Positions 9,144-18,533 of a stretch of DNA of 64,000 nt are shown here, one piece after another. Location of the stretch: contig NZ_JAEHGE010000003.1 of the NCBI RefSeq assembly GCF_016097415.1, positions 14,491 to 78,490 of the forward strand, in the 5' to 3' direction. Numbering within the stretch: the first letter of the stretch is position 1; every line of letters starts with the position of its first letter. The translations under genes and the position numbers were made by a program. Below the pieces are notes generated by a model. That model worked only from the letters and a program-made list of their open reading frames with translations. It ran no database searches and was not told the DNA's origin. The stretch is from a sulfur-oxidizing endosymbiont of Gigantopelta aegis (GTDB lineage: Bacteria > Pseudomonadota > Gammaproteobacteria > GRL18).

Positions 9144-10209
9144 GAGTATCACTGCATCCTCTTATTTCTGCATTTTTTATACGCCCTGTTATTGTGAAGT
9201 ATTTTCCCTTACGACCACACGAACAATCATCCTCACCCAGTAAAATCCCATTATCTTCGGTCAATAAAGAGTGTCCAGGATAGGACATCGGTAGTGCCGA
9301 CAAAACTTGAACAATACCTTCTTCCCCCACCTCAGCAGGCATAAAATCACTTTCTCTGCGTACAATCACATCACTGAAAATACTACTATGTAAATAACCA
9401 AATTCACATTCCATAGACAGAGTACCCGTCTGCTCAACCATGCCATAGTAATCATAGACTTTTTCAATAGCGCACACCTTATTAAGTGAGTCTTTAAACA
9501 CTTGGGGAGAAACCGCATTGTCTATTAGTTTTTTCCATCCGCCCCCATGCAGCAAAATAGCTTGGGATAGATCCGGACAATAAGTGCTATTTTTTAAGGA
9601 TTGATAAAAATACTGCCAGATCATAAAAGTAAAACCAAATATCAGAATTTTTTTGCCGGCATATTGAGTAAAAAAGTCATCCAGAATAGCAAAATCCAAT
9701 ACCATATTGTCATCAAGCGCATAGGTCACATCACGTCCAAACATGGAAAAACCCAATATACCCGCACCTCTCGCCGAAAAAAGTGCACGGTCTTTAACCA
9801 CCGATGCACTGTCAATGATAAGCATGGGAAGGCGCACACTACCCAGAAAGGATTGAATGATTTTTGCCAGAACTTTTGTTTGATAACGCGAGGTTTCCCG
9901 ATCTAAATATATTTTTGATACTTGCTGGCCTGAAGTACCTGAAGAGGTCATTGTTTTTATGATAGCTTTTTGATTCACACTTTTTAAATCATATTGTTTA
10001 AACAATCGAACTGGTAAAAATGGCAATTCAGATAAGCTGGATATGGTTTCAGGTTGAACACACATTGCATCGAGTATTTTTTTATAAGCTGCACAATGCT
10101 GGTAATGGTAAGCTGTTAAATATTTAAGCTGTGCCCCTAGAACATTGGATTTTTCCTGCTGTGCAAGTGAAAAAGGTGGTATTGACAGCATATCGTCAAT
10201 ATTTTTCAT
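9124..10209 (-). CDS. LuxE-like acyl-protein synthetase
   Basis: 361 residues of the LuxE/acyl-protein synthetase family, a branch of the adenylating superfamily. TMTSSGTSGQQVSKIYLD (about 96-113) is the ATP-binding loop and DYYGMVEQTGTLSMECE the adenylate-binding motif. LPMSYPGHSLLTEDNG and the Cys pair in DDCSCGRKGKYF near the C-terminus are also family features. In bioluminescence LuxE partners LuxC to activate and reduce fatty acids; here the two are adjacent in a sugar-biosynthesis operon, as in several flagellin-glycosylation islands. Overlaps the aminotransferase gene by four bases. With luxC split, the pathway step may be dead. Confidence 0.82.
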   Translation of the reverse strand: MKNIDDMLSIPPFSLAQQEKSNVLGAQLKYLTAYHYQHCAAYKKILDAMCVQPETISSLSELPFLPVRLFKQYDLKSVNQKAIIKTMTSSGTSGQQVSKIYLDRETSRYQTKVLAKIIQSFLGSVRLPMLIIDSASVVKDRALFSARGAGILGFSMFGRDVTYALDDNMVLDFAILDDFFTQYAGKKILIFGFTFMIWQYFYQSLKNSTYCPDLSQAILLHGGGWKKLIDNAVSPQVFKDSLNKVCAIEKVYDYYGMVEQTGTLSMECEFGYLHSSIFSDVIVRRESDFMPAEVGEEGIVQVLSALPMSYPGHSLLTEDNGILLGEDDCSCGRKGKYFTITGRIKNAEIRGCSDTHAAEFI

Positions 10210-11372
10210 TGCTCGATAAACCTGTTGTTTTCTGCCATGTTTTTGACACCTATTTTAACGCAGCCTTTAACACAGTCCTTAACAACATTTGCAACACGCT
10301 CTAAATCTTCATTTGTCATATCATGATAGCTGGGTAAATTAATTGCCCGTTGAGGAATTGACCAAGCATTGGTATTTGTTTTTACCGCTTCAAACATGGG
10401 CATTGCCGATAGTGGCCAGAAAAAAACACGGGCATCAATATTTTCTTCAGAAAATAAACGCAGTAATAATTCCCGTGTTATGCCCATATTTTTAGCAAAG
10501 ACAATGGTTGGCATCCAGGCACCATTAACAATATTATCCGGCTCGGGATTTATTTTAATGCCATCAATAGCACTAAATTGTTGTCGGTAATAAGCCAATA
10601 TGTCACGTTTTCTACTGATTAATTCATCAATACGCTCTAACTGAGCACAGCCAATCGCTGCTTGTATATTGGACATCTTAAATTTAAACCCTACAGTGTC
10701 AGCCCAAAATTGTTTAGTCTGTGTGGGTGAACGGCCATGAGAACTCAGCGTTAAGACTCGCTCATAAAGCGCATCATCATTGGTAACAAAAATACCACCT
10801 TCACCTGTTGTAAGTGTCTTTGTACCATGAAAAGAAAAAGCCCCGAACTTGCCCATTGAACCCGCTCGTTTACCATGATAAATTGAACCAATTGCTTCGG
10901 CTGCATCTTCAACAATAGGGAGATTATACCGCTTACCCAAGGCCAGTAAGGCTTGCATTTCACATAAATTACCATAGAGGTGGACTGCAATGATAGCCTT
11001 GGTTCGTGGTGTAATAGCCGCCGCAATCAACTGTTCATTGAGACACCAAGTATCCTCTCTGATATCAATAAATACCGGCTTAGCACCCAAATGGACGATG
11101 GGTGATGCGCTTGCAATCCAATTGCTATCTGCCAGAATCACTTCATCACCAGCACCGATGTCTAAGGCTGATAAGCCCATGTGCAAAGCACCAGTACAAC
11201 TGGATGTGGCGATAGCATATTTCACCCCCAGATGCGCTTTAAATTCTGCTTCAAAGCGATCCAAATAATCATAGCATTGAGCGCCCCAACCATTTTTTGC
11301 TGCATCGGTTGCATAAGCAACTTCTTGTTCGCCAATAGAAGGCTTAGTATAATAAATACGTTGCTTTGTCAT
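10206..11372 (-). CDS. DegT/DnrJ/EryC1 PLP-dependent sugar aminotransferase
   Basis: 388 residues. IATSSCTGALHMGLSALDIG binds the cofactor phosphate, VEDAAEAIGSIYHGKRAG holds the Asp contacting the pyridine nitrogen, and FSFHGTKTLTTGEGG supplies the Schiff-base lysine. The presence of that lysine separates it from the RfbH dehydrases, which have His there. The family transaminates 4-keto or 3-keto nucleotide sugars. In the operon it follows rfbF, rfbG, an epimerase and a C-methyltransferase with four-base overlaps, so it most likely aminates a CDP-linked branched deoxyhexose. The last 25 residues (KGCVKIGVKNMAENN) are an unusual tail. Confidence 0.85.
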   Translation of the reverse strand: MTKQRIYYTKPSIGEQEVAYATDAAKNGWGAQCYDYLDRFEAEFKAHLGVKYAIATSSCTGALHMGLSALDIGAGDEVILADSNWIASASPIVHLGAKPVFIDIREDTWCLNEQLIAAAITPRTKAIIAVHLYGNLCEMQALLALGKRYNLPIVEDAAEAIGSIYHGKRAGSMGKFGAFSFHGTKTLTTGEGGIFVTNDDALYERVLTLSSHGRSPTQTKQFWADTVGFKFKMSNIQAAIGCAQLERIDELISRKRDILAYYRQQFSAIDGIKINPEPDNIVNGAWMPTIVFAKNMGITRELLLRLFSEENIDARVFFWPLSAMPMFEAVKTNTNAWSIPQRAINLPSYHDMTNEDLERVANVVKDCVKGCVKIGVKNMAENNRFIEQ

Positions 11373-12595
11373 AGTAGCTCTAACTCTGGAATGGCCAAAA
11401 CAAATTGTTTACCGTCCCGTTTAATATAATCAAGTTGAGCTATAATTTCATTTTTTAAATTCCATGGGAAGATAACCACATAATCCACTTGATTATCTTT
11501 GAGGTATTGTTCATCCTTTATCGGTATCCGACTACCCGGCATATATTTTCCTTGCTTGGCAGGGTTTTTGTCCACAACAAAAGCAATCAAGTCAGCATGA
11601 ACACCTGAAAAATTCATCATTGTATTACCTTTTGCAGCTGCACCATAGGCTGCCACCTGCTTGCCCGCTCTTTTAGCTTGAATTAAAAAGTCCACAAAAT
11701 CGAGTTTTATTGTTTCAATTTTAGCTTGAAAGCCTGTATAAAAATCTAAACGATTAAGCCCCGCAATTGTCTCTTGGGTTAATAGCGCTTCGACATTTTC
11801 GCTAATTGCTTGTTTGCCCGTTTCACTGCTTTGTGCATAGACTCTCAGACTGCCACCATGAGTTGTTAACTCCTCAACATCAAAAACATTCAGACCATTT
11901 TTTTCTAAAATACTTTGCACTGAAATCAAGGATAAATAGGAATAATGCTCATGATAAATTGTATCAAATTGATTATATTTTACTAAATTTAATAAGTGTG
12001 GAAATTCAAATGTAACCACACCATCCTTTTTAAGCAAGACCGTAAAGCCTTTTATGAAATCATTAATATCCGGTACATGGGCAAGGACATTATTAGCAAC
12101 AAGTAAATCAGCCCGTTTATTTTGTGATACTAATTCTTTGGCCTGTTGCTCACCAAAAAATTCCTCAACAATCTCAAGGCCTTTTTCTCTGGCTGCTTCC
12201 GCTGTGCCATGAGTGGGTTCAATGCCATAGCAAGGAATGTTATTATGTTTAACAAATTGCAAAAGGTAACCATCATTAGCCGCAATTTCCACCACACAAC
12301 TCTGTTCGTGTAAGTGAAAACGGCGGATCATCATATCAACATAGTTGCGAGCATGTTGTAACCATGAGGATGAAAATGAGCTAAAATAGGCATAATCATC
12401 TGAGAACATTTCTGATGCACCCACAAAGTCTTCTGTTTGCACCAACCAGCAATGATGACAGACCAAGACTTTAAGCGGATACCACTTCTCAGGAGCCTTC
12501 ATCATAGCATCACTGAGATAGGAGTTTGAAGGGGGTGAACTGCCTAAATCAACAAAGCGATGTTCTAATTCAGTGTCACAATGTCTGCATTTCAT
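11369..12595 (-). CDS. Nucleotide-sugar C-methyltransferase (TylCIII-like three-domain)
   Basis: 408 residues with the three-part layout of deoxysugar C-methyltransferases: an N-terminal zinc-binding domain with CRHC (residues 3-6), LGSSPPSNSYL and VLVCHHCWLVQTEDF; a central SAM fold with VVEIAANDGYLLQF; and a C-terminal Rossmann-like domain with AAYGAAAKGNTMMNF and DKNPAKQGKYMPGSRIPI. These enzymes methylate C3 of 4-keto-6-deoxy nucleotide sugars. Four-base overlaps with both neighbours indicate tight coupling with the aminotransferase and epimerase. Expected product: a branched-chain CDP-deoxysugar (inference). Confidence 0.85.
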   Translation of the reverse strand: MKCRHCDTELEHRFVDLGSSPPSNSYLSDAMMKAPEKWYPLKVLVCHHCWLVQTEDFVGASEMFSDDYAYFSSFSSSWLQHARNYVDMMIRRFHLHEQSCVVEIAANDGYLLQFVKHNNIPCYGIEPTHGTAEAAREKGLEIVEEFFGEQQAKELVSQNKRADLLVANNVLAHVPDINDFIKGFTVLLKKDGVVTFEFPHLLNLVKYNQFDTIYHEHYSYLSLISVQSILEKNGLNVFDVEELTTHGGSLRVYAQSSETGKQAISENVEALLTQETIAGLNRLDFYTGFQAKIETIKLDFVDFLIQAKRAGKQVAAYGAAAKGNTMMNFSGVHADLIAFVVDKNPAKQGKYMPGSRIPIKDEQYLKDNQVDYVVIFPWNLKNEIIAQLDYIKRDGKQFVLAIPELELL

Positions 12596-13158
12596 AGCAC
12601 TTTCAGTCCTTCAAACGACTCATTCAGTAATGGATGGTCACTATCTTTCTGAGAAATTTCACTAATAGGCAATGGCCATGGAATAGCTAATTGTGGCTCC
12701 ATGACATTAAGCGCACCTTCTGCACCCGGCGCATACGCTTCGGTGTGTAGATAAAGTAATTGGCAATCATCACTCAGGGTTTGAAAGCCATGAGCAAATC
12801 CCGCTGGGATGTATAAACTCCGGGGAGTTTTTGCGCTTAATTTTTCACCATGCCATTGTAAAAAAGTGTCTGAATTTTTTCTTAAATCCACAATTACATC
12901 AAAGATTTCACCTTGTAGGCAAGTCACTATTTTTGTTTCCGATTGTGGTGGATATTGAAAGTGCATACCACGAATCGAGCCTTTTTTCCCGGTGTAGCTA
13001 ACATTCATTTGTGCAATGGCTTGCTCCAAGCCGATTGATTTGAATTCTTCAGCACAATAAAAACGGCTGAAATAACCGCGCTGATCGCTCATGGGCTGTT
13101 GCTCAATAAGATAAGCGCCCGCTAAAGATAGGGCATTAAATTTAAAGCGACTCGTCAT
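12592..13158 (-). CDS. RmlC-like NDP-4-keto-6-deoxyhexose epimerase
   Basis: 188 residues of a cupin epimerase. SIRGMHFQYPP carries the catalytic His, IFDVIVDLRKNSDTFLQWHG is the strand segment of dTDP-4-dehydrorhamnose 3,5-epimerases, and IPAGFAHGFQTLSDD plus LLYLHTEAYAPGAEGAL close the active site. Since the operon makes a CDP- rather than dTDP-linked keto sugar (rfbF/rfbG follow with a four-base overlap), it probably epimerises the CDP-4-keto-6-deoxy intermediate at C3 and/or C5. Confidence 0.82.
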   Translation of the reverse strand: MTSRFKFNALSLAGAYLIEQQPMSDQRGYFSRFYCAEEFKSIGLEQAIAQMNVSYTGKKGSIRGMHFQYPPQSETKIVTCLQGEIFDVIVDLRKNSDTFLQWHGEKLSAKTPRSLYIPAGFAHGFQTLSDDCQLLYLHTEAYAPGAEGALNVMEPQLAIPWPLPISEISQKDSDHPLLNESFEGLKVL

Positions 13159-14228
13159 TGTGACTGTAGTTCTTCCTGATAAGAATTAATTTGTTGTAGC
13201 GTAAATTGATGCATATTTTCTTGATTGTGCCAAGCCTTATACCAGCGTACACTCTCGGTCAAAGCACGTTCAAGATCCCAAAGCGGTTGCCATTTGAGTT
13301 GCGTTCTTGCCTTTGAACAATCCAGTTTCAAAAACCGTGCCTCATGTGGATGTGCTTCTTTGTCTAGTGCCCACTGTGCTGATGCGCCCCAATTTTCAGA
13401 CATTATATCGGCTAATCTGGATACCGGTTGAGCATCTTCATCCTTAGGGCCAAAATTCCAAGGTTCAGAAAATTGTTCTGGTGCTTGTAACAATTGCTGA
13501 CAAAGCAAGAGATAGCCCGCAAGTGGCTCTAAAACATGTTGCCATGGTCTAATTGCCAGGGGATTTCGCACGAATAGAATCCGCTTATCCATAAAGGCTC
13601 GCATGGCATCGGGAACAATGCGATCGGTTGCCCAATCACCGCCACCAATCACATTACCTGCTCGTGCTGTAGCCAATGCCACACCAGAGTGTTGAAAAAA
13701 AGATTGGCGATAAGCTGAACTGACTAATTCTGCACAGGCTTTACTACTGCTATAAGGGTCATACCCACCCATGGGCTCTATTTCCCGATAGCCCCAGTTC
13801 CATTCTTTATTTTCATAACATTTATCAGTAGTAATATTCAGTACAGCTTTCACACTGACAGTCTTTCTAATCGCTTCAAACAGATTAACCGTACCAATGA
13901 CATTGGTCGAATAAGTCGCCAATGGATCGTCATAGGACTCTCTTAGTAAGGATTGAGCCGCCATATGAATAACAATTTCAGGTTCAGCATTATGCATAGC
14001 ACGACTAAGACTAGCACCGTCTATAATGTCGCCATGAATATGTTTTTTTAATGCATGATTAATGCCAGCATCATTGAATAAAGCAGGGCTTGTCGGTGGC
14101 TCTAGGGCATAACCCGTCACCACAGCACCCAGCTGCTTTAACCATAGACTTAGCCAACTACCTTTAAAGCCCGTATGACCGGTCAAAAAGACCTTACGAC
14201 CCTGCCAAAAATTTGACTCAATCACCAC
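13155..14228 (-). CDS. rfbG: CDP-glucose 4,6-dehydratase
   Basis: 357 residues, extended SDR fold. GRKVFLTGHTGFKGSWLSLW at about 10-29 is the characteristic RfbG nucleotide-binding start, ITTDKCYENKEWNWGYRE the following substrate loop, and YDPYSSSKACAE holds the catalytic Tyr-x3-Lys. The enzyme makes CDP-4-keto-6-deoxyglucose from CDP-glucose. It overlaps rfbF by seven bases and the epimerase by four. Length is normal and the gene looks intact. Confidence 0.92.
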   Translation of the reverse strand: MVIESNFWQGRKVFLTGHTGFKGSWLSLWLKQLGAVVTGYALEPPTSPALFNDAGINHALKKHIHGDIIDGASLSRAMHNAEPEIVIHMAAQSLLRESYDDPLATYSTNVIGTVNLFEAIRKTVSVKAVLNITTDKCYENKEWNWGYREIEPMGGYDPYSSSKACAELVSSAYRQSFFQHSGVALATARAGNVIGGGDWATDRIVPDAMRAFMDKRILFVRNPLAIRPWQHVLEPLAGYLLLCQQLLQAPEQFSEPWNFGPKDEDAQPVSRLADIMSENWGASAQWALDKEAHPHEARFLKLDCSKARTQLKWQPLWDLERALTESVRWYKAWHNQENMHQFTLQQINSYQEELQSQ

Positions 14229-14989
14229 ACTTTCCAGGGTGCATTATTACTTTTCCATAATTCTTCTAGTTGCGATTTATCTCTAAGAGTATCCATTGCC
14301 TGCCAAAAACCATGGTGAGTAAATGCTGAGAGTTGCCCCTCTTTAGCAAGCGTATCCAATGGCTCATTCTCCCATACCGTCTCGTCACCATTAATGAGTT
14401 TAAAAACCTTGGGAGATAAGACAAAAAAACCGCCATTTATCCAACCGCCCTCACCTTTTGGTTTTTCTTCAAAATAAGTGACTTTATTTTCTGCCACATT
14501 GATTGCCCCAAAGCGTGCATCGGGTTGGATGATTGAGACTGTTGCCATGGTATTATTTTTTTTGTGAAACTTAATTAATTTTTTAATATTGATATTGGCA
14601 ACACCATCACCATAGGTAAAACAGAAATCATCATTGCCGATGTATTTTTTTATTCGTTTTAAGCGTCCACCAGTCATGGTTTCCTGTCCAGTGTCAACCA
14701 ATGTCACTTTCCAGGGTTCAGCCATATTATTATGGATTTCCATACTATTATCTTTAAAATCAATGGTCACATCTGACATGTGTAAAAAATAGTTAGCAAA
14801 GTATTCTTTTATTATATAGCCCTTATATCCCAGACAAATAATAAAATCATTTAAACCATAGTGGGAATAAGTTTTCATGATATGCCAGAGTATTGGCTTA
14901 CCGCCGATCTCAACCATTGGCTTAGGACGCAAATGTGTTTCTTCGCTGATTCGGGTGCCGTATCCGCCGGCTAAAATAACTACTTTCAT
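14222..14989 (-). CDS. rfbF: Glucose-1-phosphate cytidylyltransferase
   Basis: 255 residues, full length. The start KVVILAGGYGTRISEETHLR followed by PKPMVEIGGKPILWHIMKTY is the nucleotidyltransferase signature of RfbF; FTYGDGVANINI holds a metal-binding Asp and EEKPKGEGGWINGGFFVLSP the sugar-binding segment. It makes CDP-glucose from glucose-1-phosphate and CTP and is the first gene of the CDP-deoxysugar block. A sigma-54-like motif and short imperfect repeats lie just upstream (14988-15043). Confidence 0.93.
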   Translation of the reverse strand: MKVVILAGGYGTRISEETHLRPKPMVEIGGKPILWHIMKTYSHYGLNDFIICLGYKGYIIKEYFANYFLHMSDVTIDFKDNSMEIHNNMAEPWKVTLVDTGQETMTGGRLKRIKKYIGNDDFCFTYGDGVANINIKKLIKFHKKNNTMATVSIIQPDARFGAINVAENKVTYFEEKPKGEGGWINGGFFVLSPKVFKLINGDETVWENEPLDTLAKEGQLSAFTHHGFWQAMDTLRDKSQLEELWKSNNAPWKVW

Positions 14990-15043
14990 ATCAAGTCCTG
15001 AGTGTCATATCAAATACTAAGTGTTATAGCAAATCCTAAGCCA
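14988..15043. repeat. Three imperfect 19-bp direct repeats upstream of rfbF
   Basis: Units on the + strand start CATATCAAGTCCTGAGTGT, CATATCAAATACTAAGTGT and TATAGCAAATCCTAAGCCA, laid head to tail and running over the rfbF start codon. They could be an operator array or simply local duplication. Confidence 0.5.
15028..15043 (-). promoter_or_regulatory. Weak sigma-54-like promoter motif upstream of rfbF
   Basis: The minus strand reads TGGCTTAGGATTTGCT, with GG at -24 and GC at -12 spaced as in TGGCACG-N4-TTGCA, ending 39 bases before the rfbF ATG. Three of the consensus bases between GG and GC are missing and the motif falls within an imperfect repeat, so it may be fortuitous. Confidence 0.3.
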
Positions 15044-15045
15044 AT

Positions 15046-15705
15046 TTAGTTTTCAATTTTTCGAACATAGAGGGCATCACCCCAGCCTGCATTTGTCCAG
15101 GCAGTTTGCAAACGTATAAAGCCATGCCCCTCTAAAAATCGGTCTAATTCATCGATAAGAGGAATATCTTTATATAAGGTTTCTCGATTCACTTCCACAT
15201 AAATACCCATTAAGCTGGGAGATTTAATATATTCACCCAAACCTTCAAGAATGGCAAATTCTGCCCCCTGGGTATCAAGATTAATAAAATCAAAATCAGC
15301 AAATGGTAAGGGACTATCTGCTAGACTAATAAAGGAATCTAACCGAAAAGCATCCATTTCTATGGCATCGGTATAGACAATATTAGGGTAATAATCCTGA
15401 TGTTTATCAAATTCAAATACCGATGATGACTGGAAATTACTGGAGATATTTAACTTTATTTTTTCATTCTTATTCCATAAGGCATAAGGCACAATTGTTT
15501 GCTTCATATCTACCGTATTAATGGCTGCCTGAAGCTGTGGAATGATTTGAGGGTTAGCTTCAAACCAACAAACATCGGTGACACCATTTTCATGATAAGC
15601 AGTTGCCTCTTCGCCTATATGTGCTCCAATGTGATAAACCTTAGTGGCTTTTCTACCGTAGAGGCAACTCATGACTTCACTACATCGGGTAAAATTAATT
15701 AGCAT
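15046..15705 (-). CDS. FkbM-family SAM-dependent methyltransferase
   Basis: 219 residues. YHIGAHIGEEATAYHENGV is the FkbM SAM-binding loop, CWFEANPQIIPQLQ the ribose-binding acidic segment, and ADFDFINLDTQGAEFAILEG the family-defining D-x-Q-G-x-E segment near residue 145. The family O-methylates glycans and small molecules and is common in glycosylation islands next to glycosyltransferases, as here (GT2 28 bases upstream). No membrane segment or signal peptide seen. Substrate unknown. Confidence 0.82.
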   Translation of the reverse strand: MLINFTRCSEVMSCLYGRKATKVYHIGAHIGEEATAYHENGVTDVCWFEANPQIIPQLQAAINTVDMKQTIVPYALWNKNEKIKLNISSNFQSSSVFEFDKHQDYYPNIVYTDAIEMDAFRLDSFISLADSPLPFADFDFINLDTQGAEFAILEGLGEYIKSPSLMGIYVEVNRETLYKDIPLIDELDRFLEGHGFIRLQTAWTNAGWGDALYVRKIEN

Positions 15706-15733
15706 TTAATTTCTCAATCTTTTCTTTTTATGG

Positions 15734-16522
15734 TTAAAGATATTGTTTGGCAATTGTTAAGCCTTGTGATTCAAGCATCTCTGAACGCATAGCTTTTAAT
15801 TTTTCATTCGGTGCCGGCCAGCGTCGATAGACGTATAGATAATCAAGCACTAATTCAAAATCTTTTGCTGCATCGGTAGTGCTACGTCGATTTCCCTTAT
15901 TAATATAATCTTTATAAATAATCGCACCCAATAGGTTAATCGGTTTAAAATTTGTTTTTGAGGCAACTGCCAATAAAAATTCCCAGTCTTCAAATGAACG
16001 CATATGAGTATCCTGACTGACTTGTTTTATTGCCTCAGCAGGAAAGATGCAGGCCTGAGTATAAATGAAATTTTTCACATACATGTTAGGGAAATCATTG
16101 GCAATTACTGCATGTGAAATCGGTGGGTCAGGAAAGATAATATCTTTTTCTCTGTCTTCTTTTAAAAAATTAACATTTCCATAAATAACATCGTGAGGAT
16201 TCGATAATGCTGCATCGACAAATGCTTGATAATCACTATCCGGTAGCGCATCATCATCATCAAAAATCAAAATATGATGACCACTTGCCATTTTTATACC
16301 TAAGTTTCTACTCTCAGCCGGCCCGGGTTTTCCCCCTCGGATAACGTAGTAATCACAATTTCTTAGGTATTCACCGGCAATTTCAGAGGTTTTGGGATCA
16401 TTGATATCTGCAACCAGAATGATTTCATAACTACGTAATTGACAATTTTGAATGGATTTTAAACAACGAACTAATTCTCTGGGTCGTGCATGTGTTGGAA
16501 CAATGATACTCAGTTCAATCAT
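15734..16522 (-). CDS. GT2 family glycosyltransferase
   Basis: 262 residues with a GT-A fold: ELSIIVPTHARPRELVRCL at the start, a nucleotide-binding core ending in PAESRNLGIKMASGHHILIF, then the metal-binding FDDDDALPD. A C-terminal acceptor half follows (MRSFEDWEFLLAVASKTNF). No membrane helices. Placed directly after the GT41 gene in transcription order (18-base gap), it may extend a sugar first attached by that enzyme (inference). Confidence 0.82.
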   Translation of the reverse strand: MIELSIIVPTHARPRELVRCLKSIQNCQLRSYEIILVADINDPKTSEIAGEYLRNCDYYVIRGGKPGPAESRNLGIKMASGHHILIFDDDDALPDSDYQAFVDAALSNPHDVIYGNVNFLKEDREKDIIFPDPPISHAVIANDFPNMYVKNFIYTQACIFPAEAIKQVSQDTHMRSFEDWEFLLAVASKTNFKPINLLGAIIYKDYINKGNRRSTTDAAKDFELVLDYLYVYRRWPAPNEKLKAMRSEMLESQGLTIAKQYL

Positions 16523-16540
16523 ACCCTTTATTAGCTCCTA

Positions 16541-18361
16541 TTATTTCAGTTGTGACATCAATGATTTTAGTTGTGTTTCAAGATTCACTACAAAGCGTGG
16601 TGTATCAAATAGCACACCATCAACTTTGATCGCTTCAACCTGCTGCCTTAAACGACGGTAGTTGTCACTATCTTGTGCCAATTTAACCGCCATCTCTTCA
16701 TAGTCATGCAAGTTGTATGCAATTAATTCCGGTAGTTTTGCCGCAGTCAATAATGCTCCTGCCATGCGTGATGCAAAAGATTTTCCTGTGAGTGTCAGTA
16801 TTGGCAAACCCATCCATAAGACATCATTGGCTGTAGTCCCGGCATTAAAAGGAAATGTATCCAAAAACAAATCAGCCGTTGCAAAACGCGCCAGATAATC
16901 TTCCGGAGATACTCTTGGGGCAAAAATTAAGCGTTGTTCATCAATCCCATGTGATTTAAAAGCATTTTTTTAATTCATTTCTGACCAGGGATTATCTGCT
17001 AATAGCCAAAGTACGCTATTGGGCACTCTGCGCAAAATATTCATCCAGATGGCAAAAACCTCTGGTGTATATTTGTAATTATTATTGAATGAACAAAAAA
17101 CAAAGCTATCTTCCGGTAGGCCACATTGGGCACGGCTAGGAATAATGCCATTTTTTCTTTGACTATCGCAAACCTGATACACATCAGGCATGTAAATCAT
17201 TTTTTCTGAATAATATTTTCTATATTCTTCAGGAATTAAAAATTTATCGGCAATGACATAGTCGATGGAAGGTAGGCCAGTTGTTGCCGGCAAGCCCAAA
17301 TAGGTGATTTGAATGGGGGCAGGATGATAGGCCAGCATATTAGTGCGAGCCCCCAGGGTTTGTCCGTGCAAATCAACAAGAATGTCAATTTCACGTTCTC
17401 GAATTAAGCGTGCAGCGGCTTCATCACTAAGGTGCAAAATACTCTCAAAATGATCCATACCCTTAATGACACGTTGTCGAAGAGGTGAATCACCCTGATT
17501 AGTCCAGCAAAAACCATAAACTTCAAAGTTATCTCGATCATGCAATTCAAATAATTCGACCGTTAACATCGCCACTGGATGCAGACAAAAATCCGATGAA
17601 CAGTAGCCGATACGAATTTTTTTGTGCCCATACCCAGTTTGTTGGGCTAATTGAGGTACATCATTATTAATTTTTTTCTTAACATAATTACGTGCGGCAG
17701 CTAGTTGTGTTTCCGGATCATCTGAAAGGCTGATCATAGCCAGTGCTGATGTTGATTGCTTTAATAATTCGACACTCACGTCAGCAAATGCTTCATACAC
17801 AGGCCAGACGCAATGCTTGGCACGTAAAAAAACTAAATGGTGCAGGACATCGGGCTGATTAGGTTCTATTGTCAGACTTTTGGTCATATAACCTAAGGCT
17901 GTATGATAGCGCTTATCAGAGGTTTCTAATAAGCGTCCCAGATTGTTCAGTGCCAGTAAAAGCACCTCACGCTTATCAGCTTGATTCGGTAGGATATTAT
18001 CATCAAGCCAGCGCCATTCAATAATCGCTTCATCTATCATTCCAAGACGTTCGTAGGTCATGCCAAGATTAAAACGTGGTTGAACAAAATTATGATCGAG
18101 TTTAATGGCTTCGGTATAAGCGTCTTTAGCACCTTGCAGGTCGCCTACCTTGAAAAGAGCTGCCCCTAAATTAAACCAGGCAACGTGATTGTATACTGAG
18201 TCATTTCGTTTTAGCCAAGTCTGATATAACACAATAGAGAGTGTTAACTCGCCTTGTGCTTCTAAGTCTGCAGCATAAGAGAGTAGATGGGTATGATCGA
18301 GCGTTCCCTGCCATGCATTTTTTATTGCTAAGGTAAAATCACTTTCAATTGTCAATATCAA
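16541..18361 (-). pseudogene. TPR/GT41 (OGT/SPINDLY-like) protein glycosyltransferase with in-frame stop
   Basis: One frame of 607 codons interrupted by a TAA at codon 464 (16970-16972). The N-terminal third holds tetratricopeptide repeats (WFNLGAALFKVGDLQGAKDA, PRFNLGMTYERLGMIDEAI). The GT41 catalytic region begins at KIRIGYCSSDFCLHPVAMLT and continues with DILVDLHGQTLGARTNMLAY, PIQITYLGLPATTGLPSIDY and VFCSFNNNYKYTPEVF. After the stop the same frame continues RLIFAPRVSPEDYLARFATA and FPFNAGTTANDVLWMGLPIL, so no frameshift is involved; TTA to TAA would explain it. GT41 enzymes transfer sugar to Ser/Thr (or Asn) of cytoplasmic proteins. It lies 172 bases after the giant Ser/Thr-rich repeat gene. 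Truncation removes part of the UDP-sugar site. Confidence 0.82.
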
Positions 18362-18481
18362 TATCCTCTTATGAAGTTGGCAATTTAAACATTTAATTAA
18401 ATAAACTATAGCACATAAAAACAGTATTAAGGGAGCCTTAAAATAGGAAATTTTAAGCTAGAGGAGGGAGATATAACTGGG

Positions 18482-18523
18482 AATTCAGATCAAGCCTATT
18501 TTTAGCCATGGTCAATCTGAATT
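18482..18523. other. Inverted repeat between the giant gene and the GT41 gene
   Basis: Arms AATTCAGAT and ATCTGAATT (9 bp, perfect) enclose 24 bases just past the giant gene stop codon at 18534. There is no T-run after it on the minus strand, so an intrinsic terminator is doubtful; it may be a processing hairpin. Confidence 0.3.
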
Positions 18524-18533
18524 TAACTATTTT

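Noticed and set aside
10206-11372. RfbH-type CDP-4-keto-6-deoxyglucose 3-dehydrase
   Set aside because: The residue at the cofactor position is Lys (GTKTLTTGEGG), whereas RfbH dehydrases have His, and the protein is shorter than RfbH.
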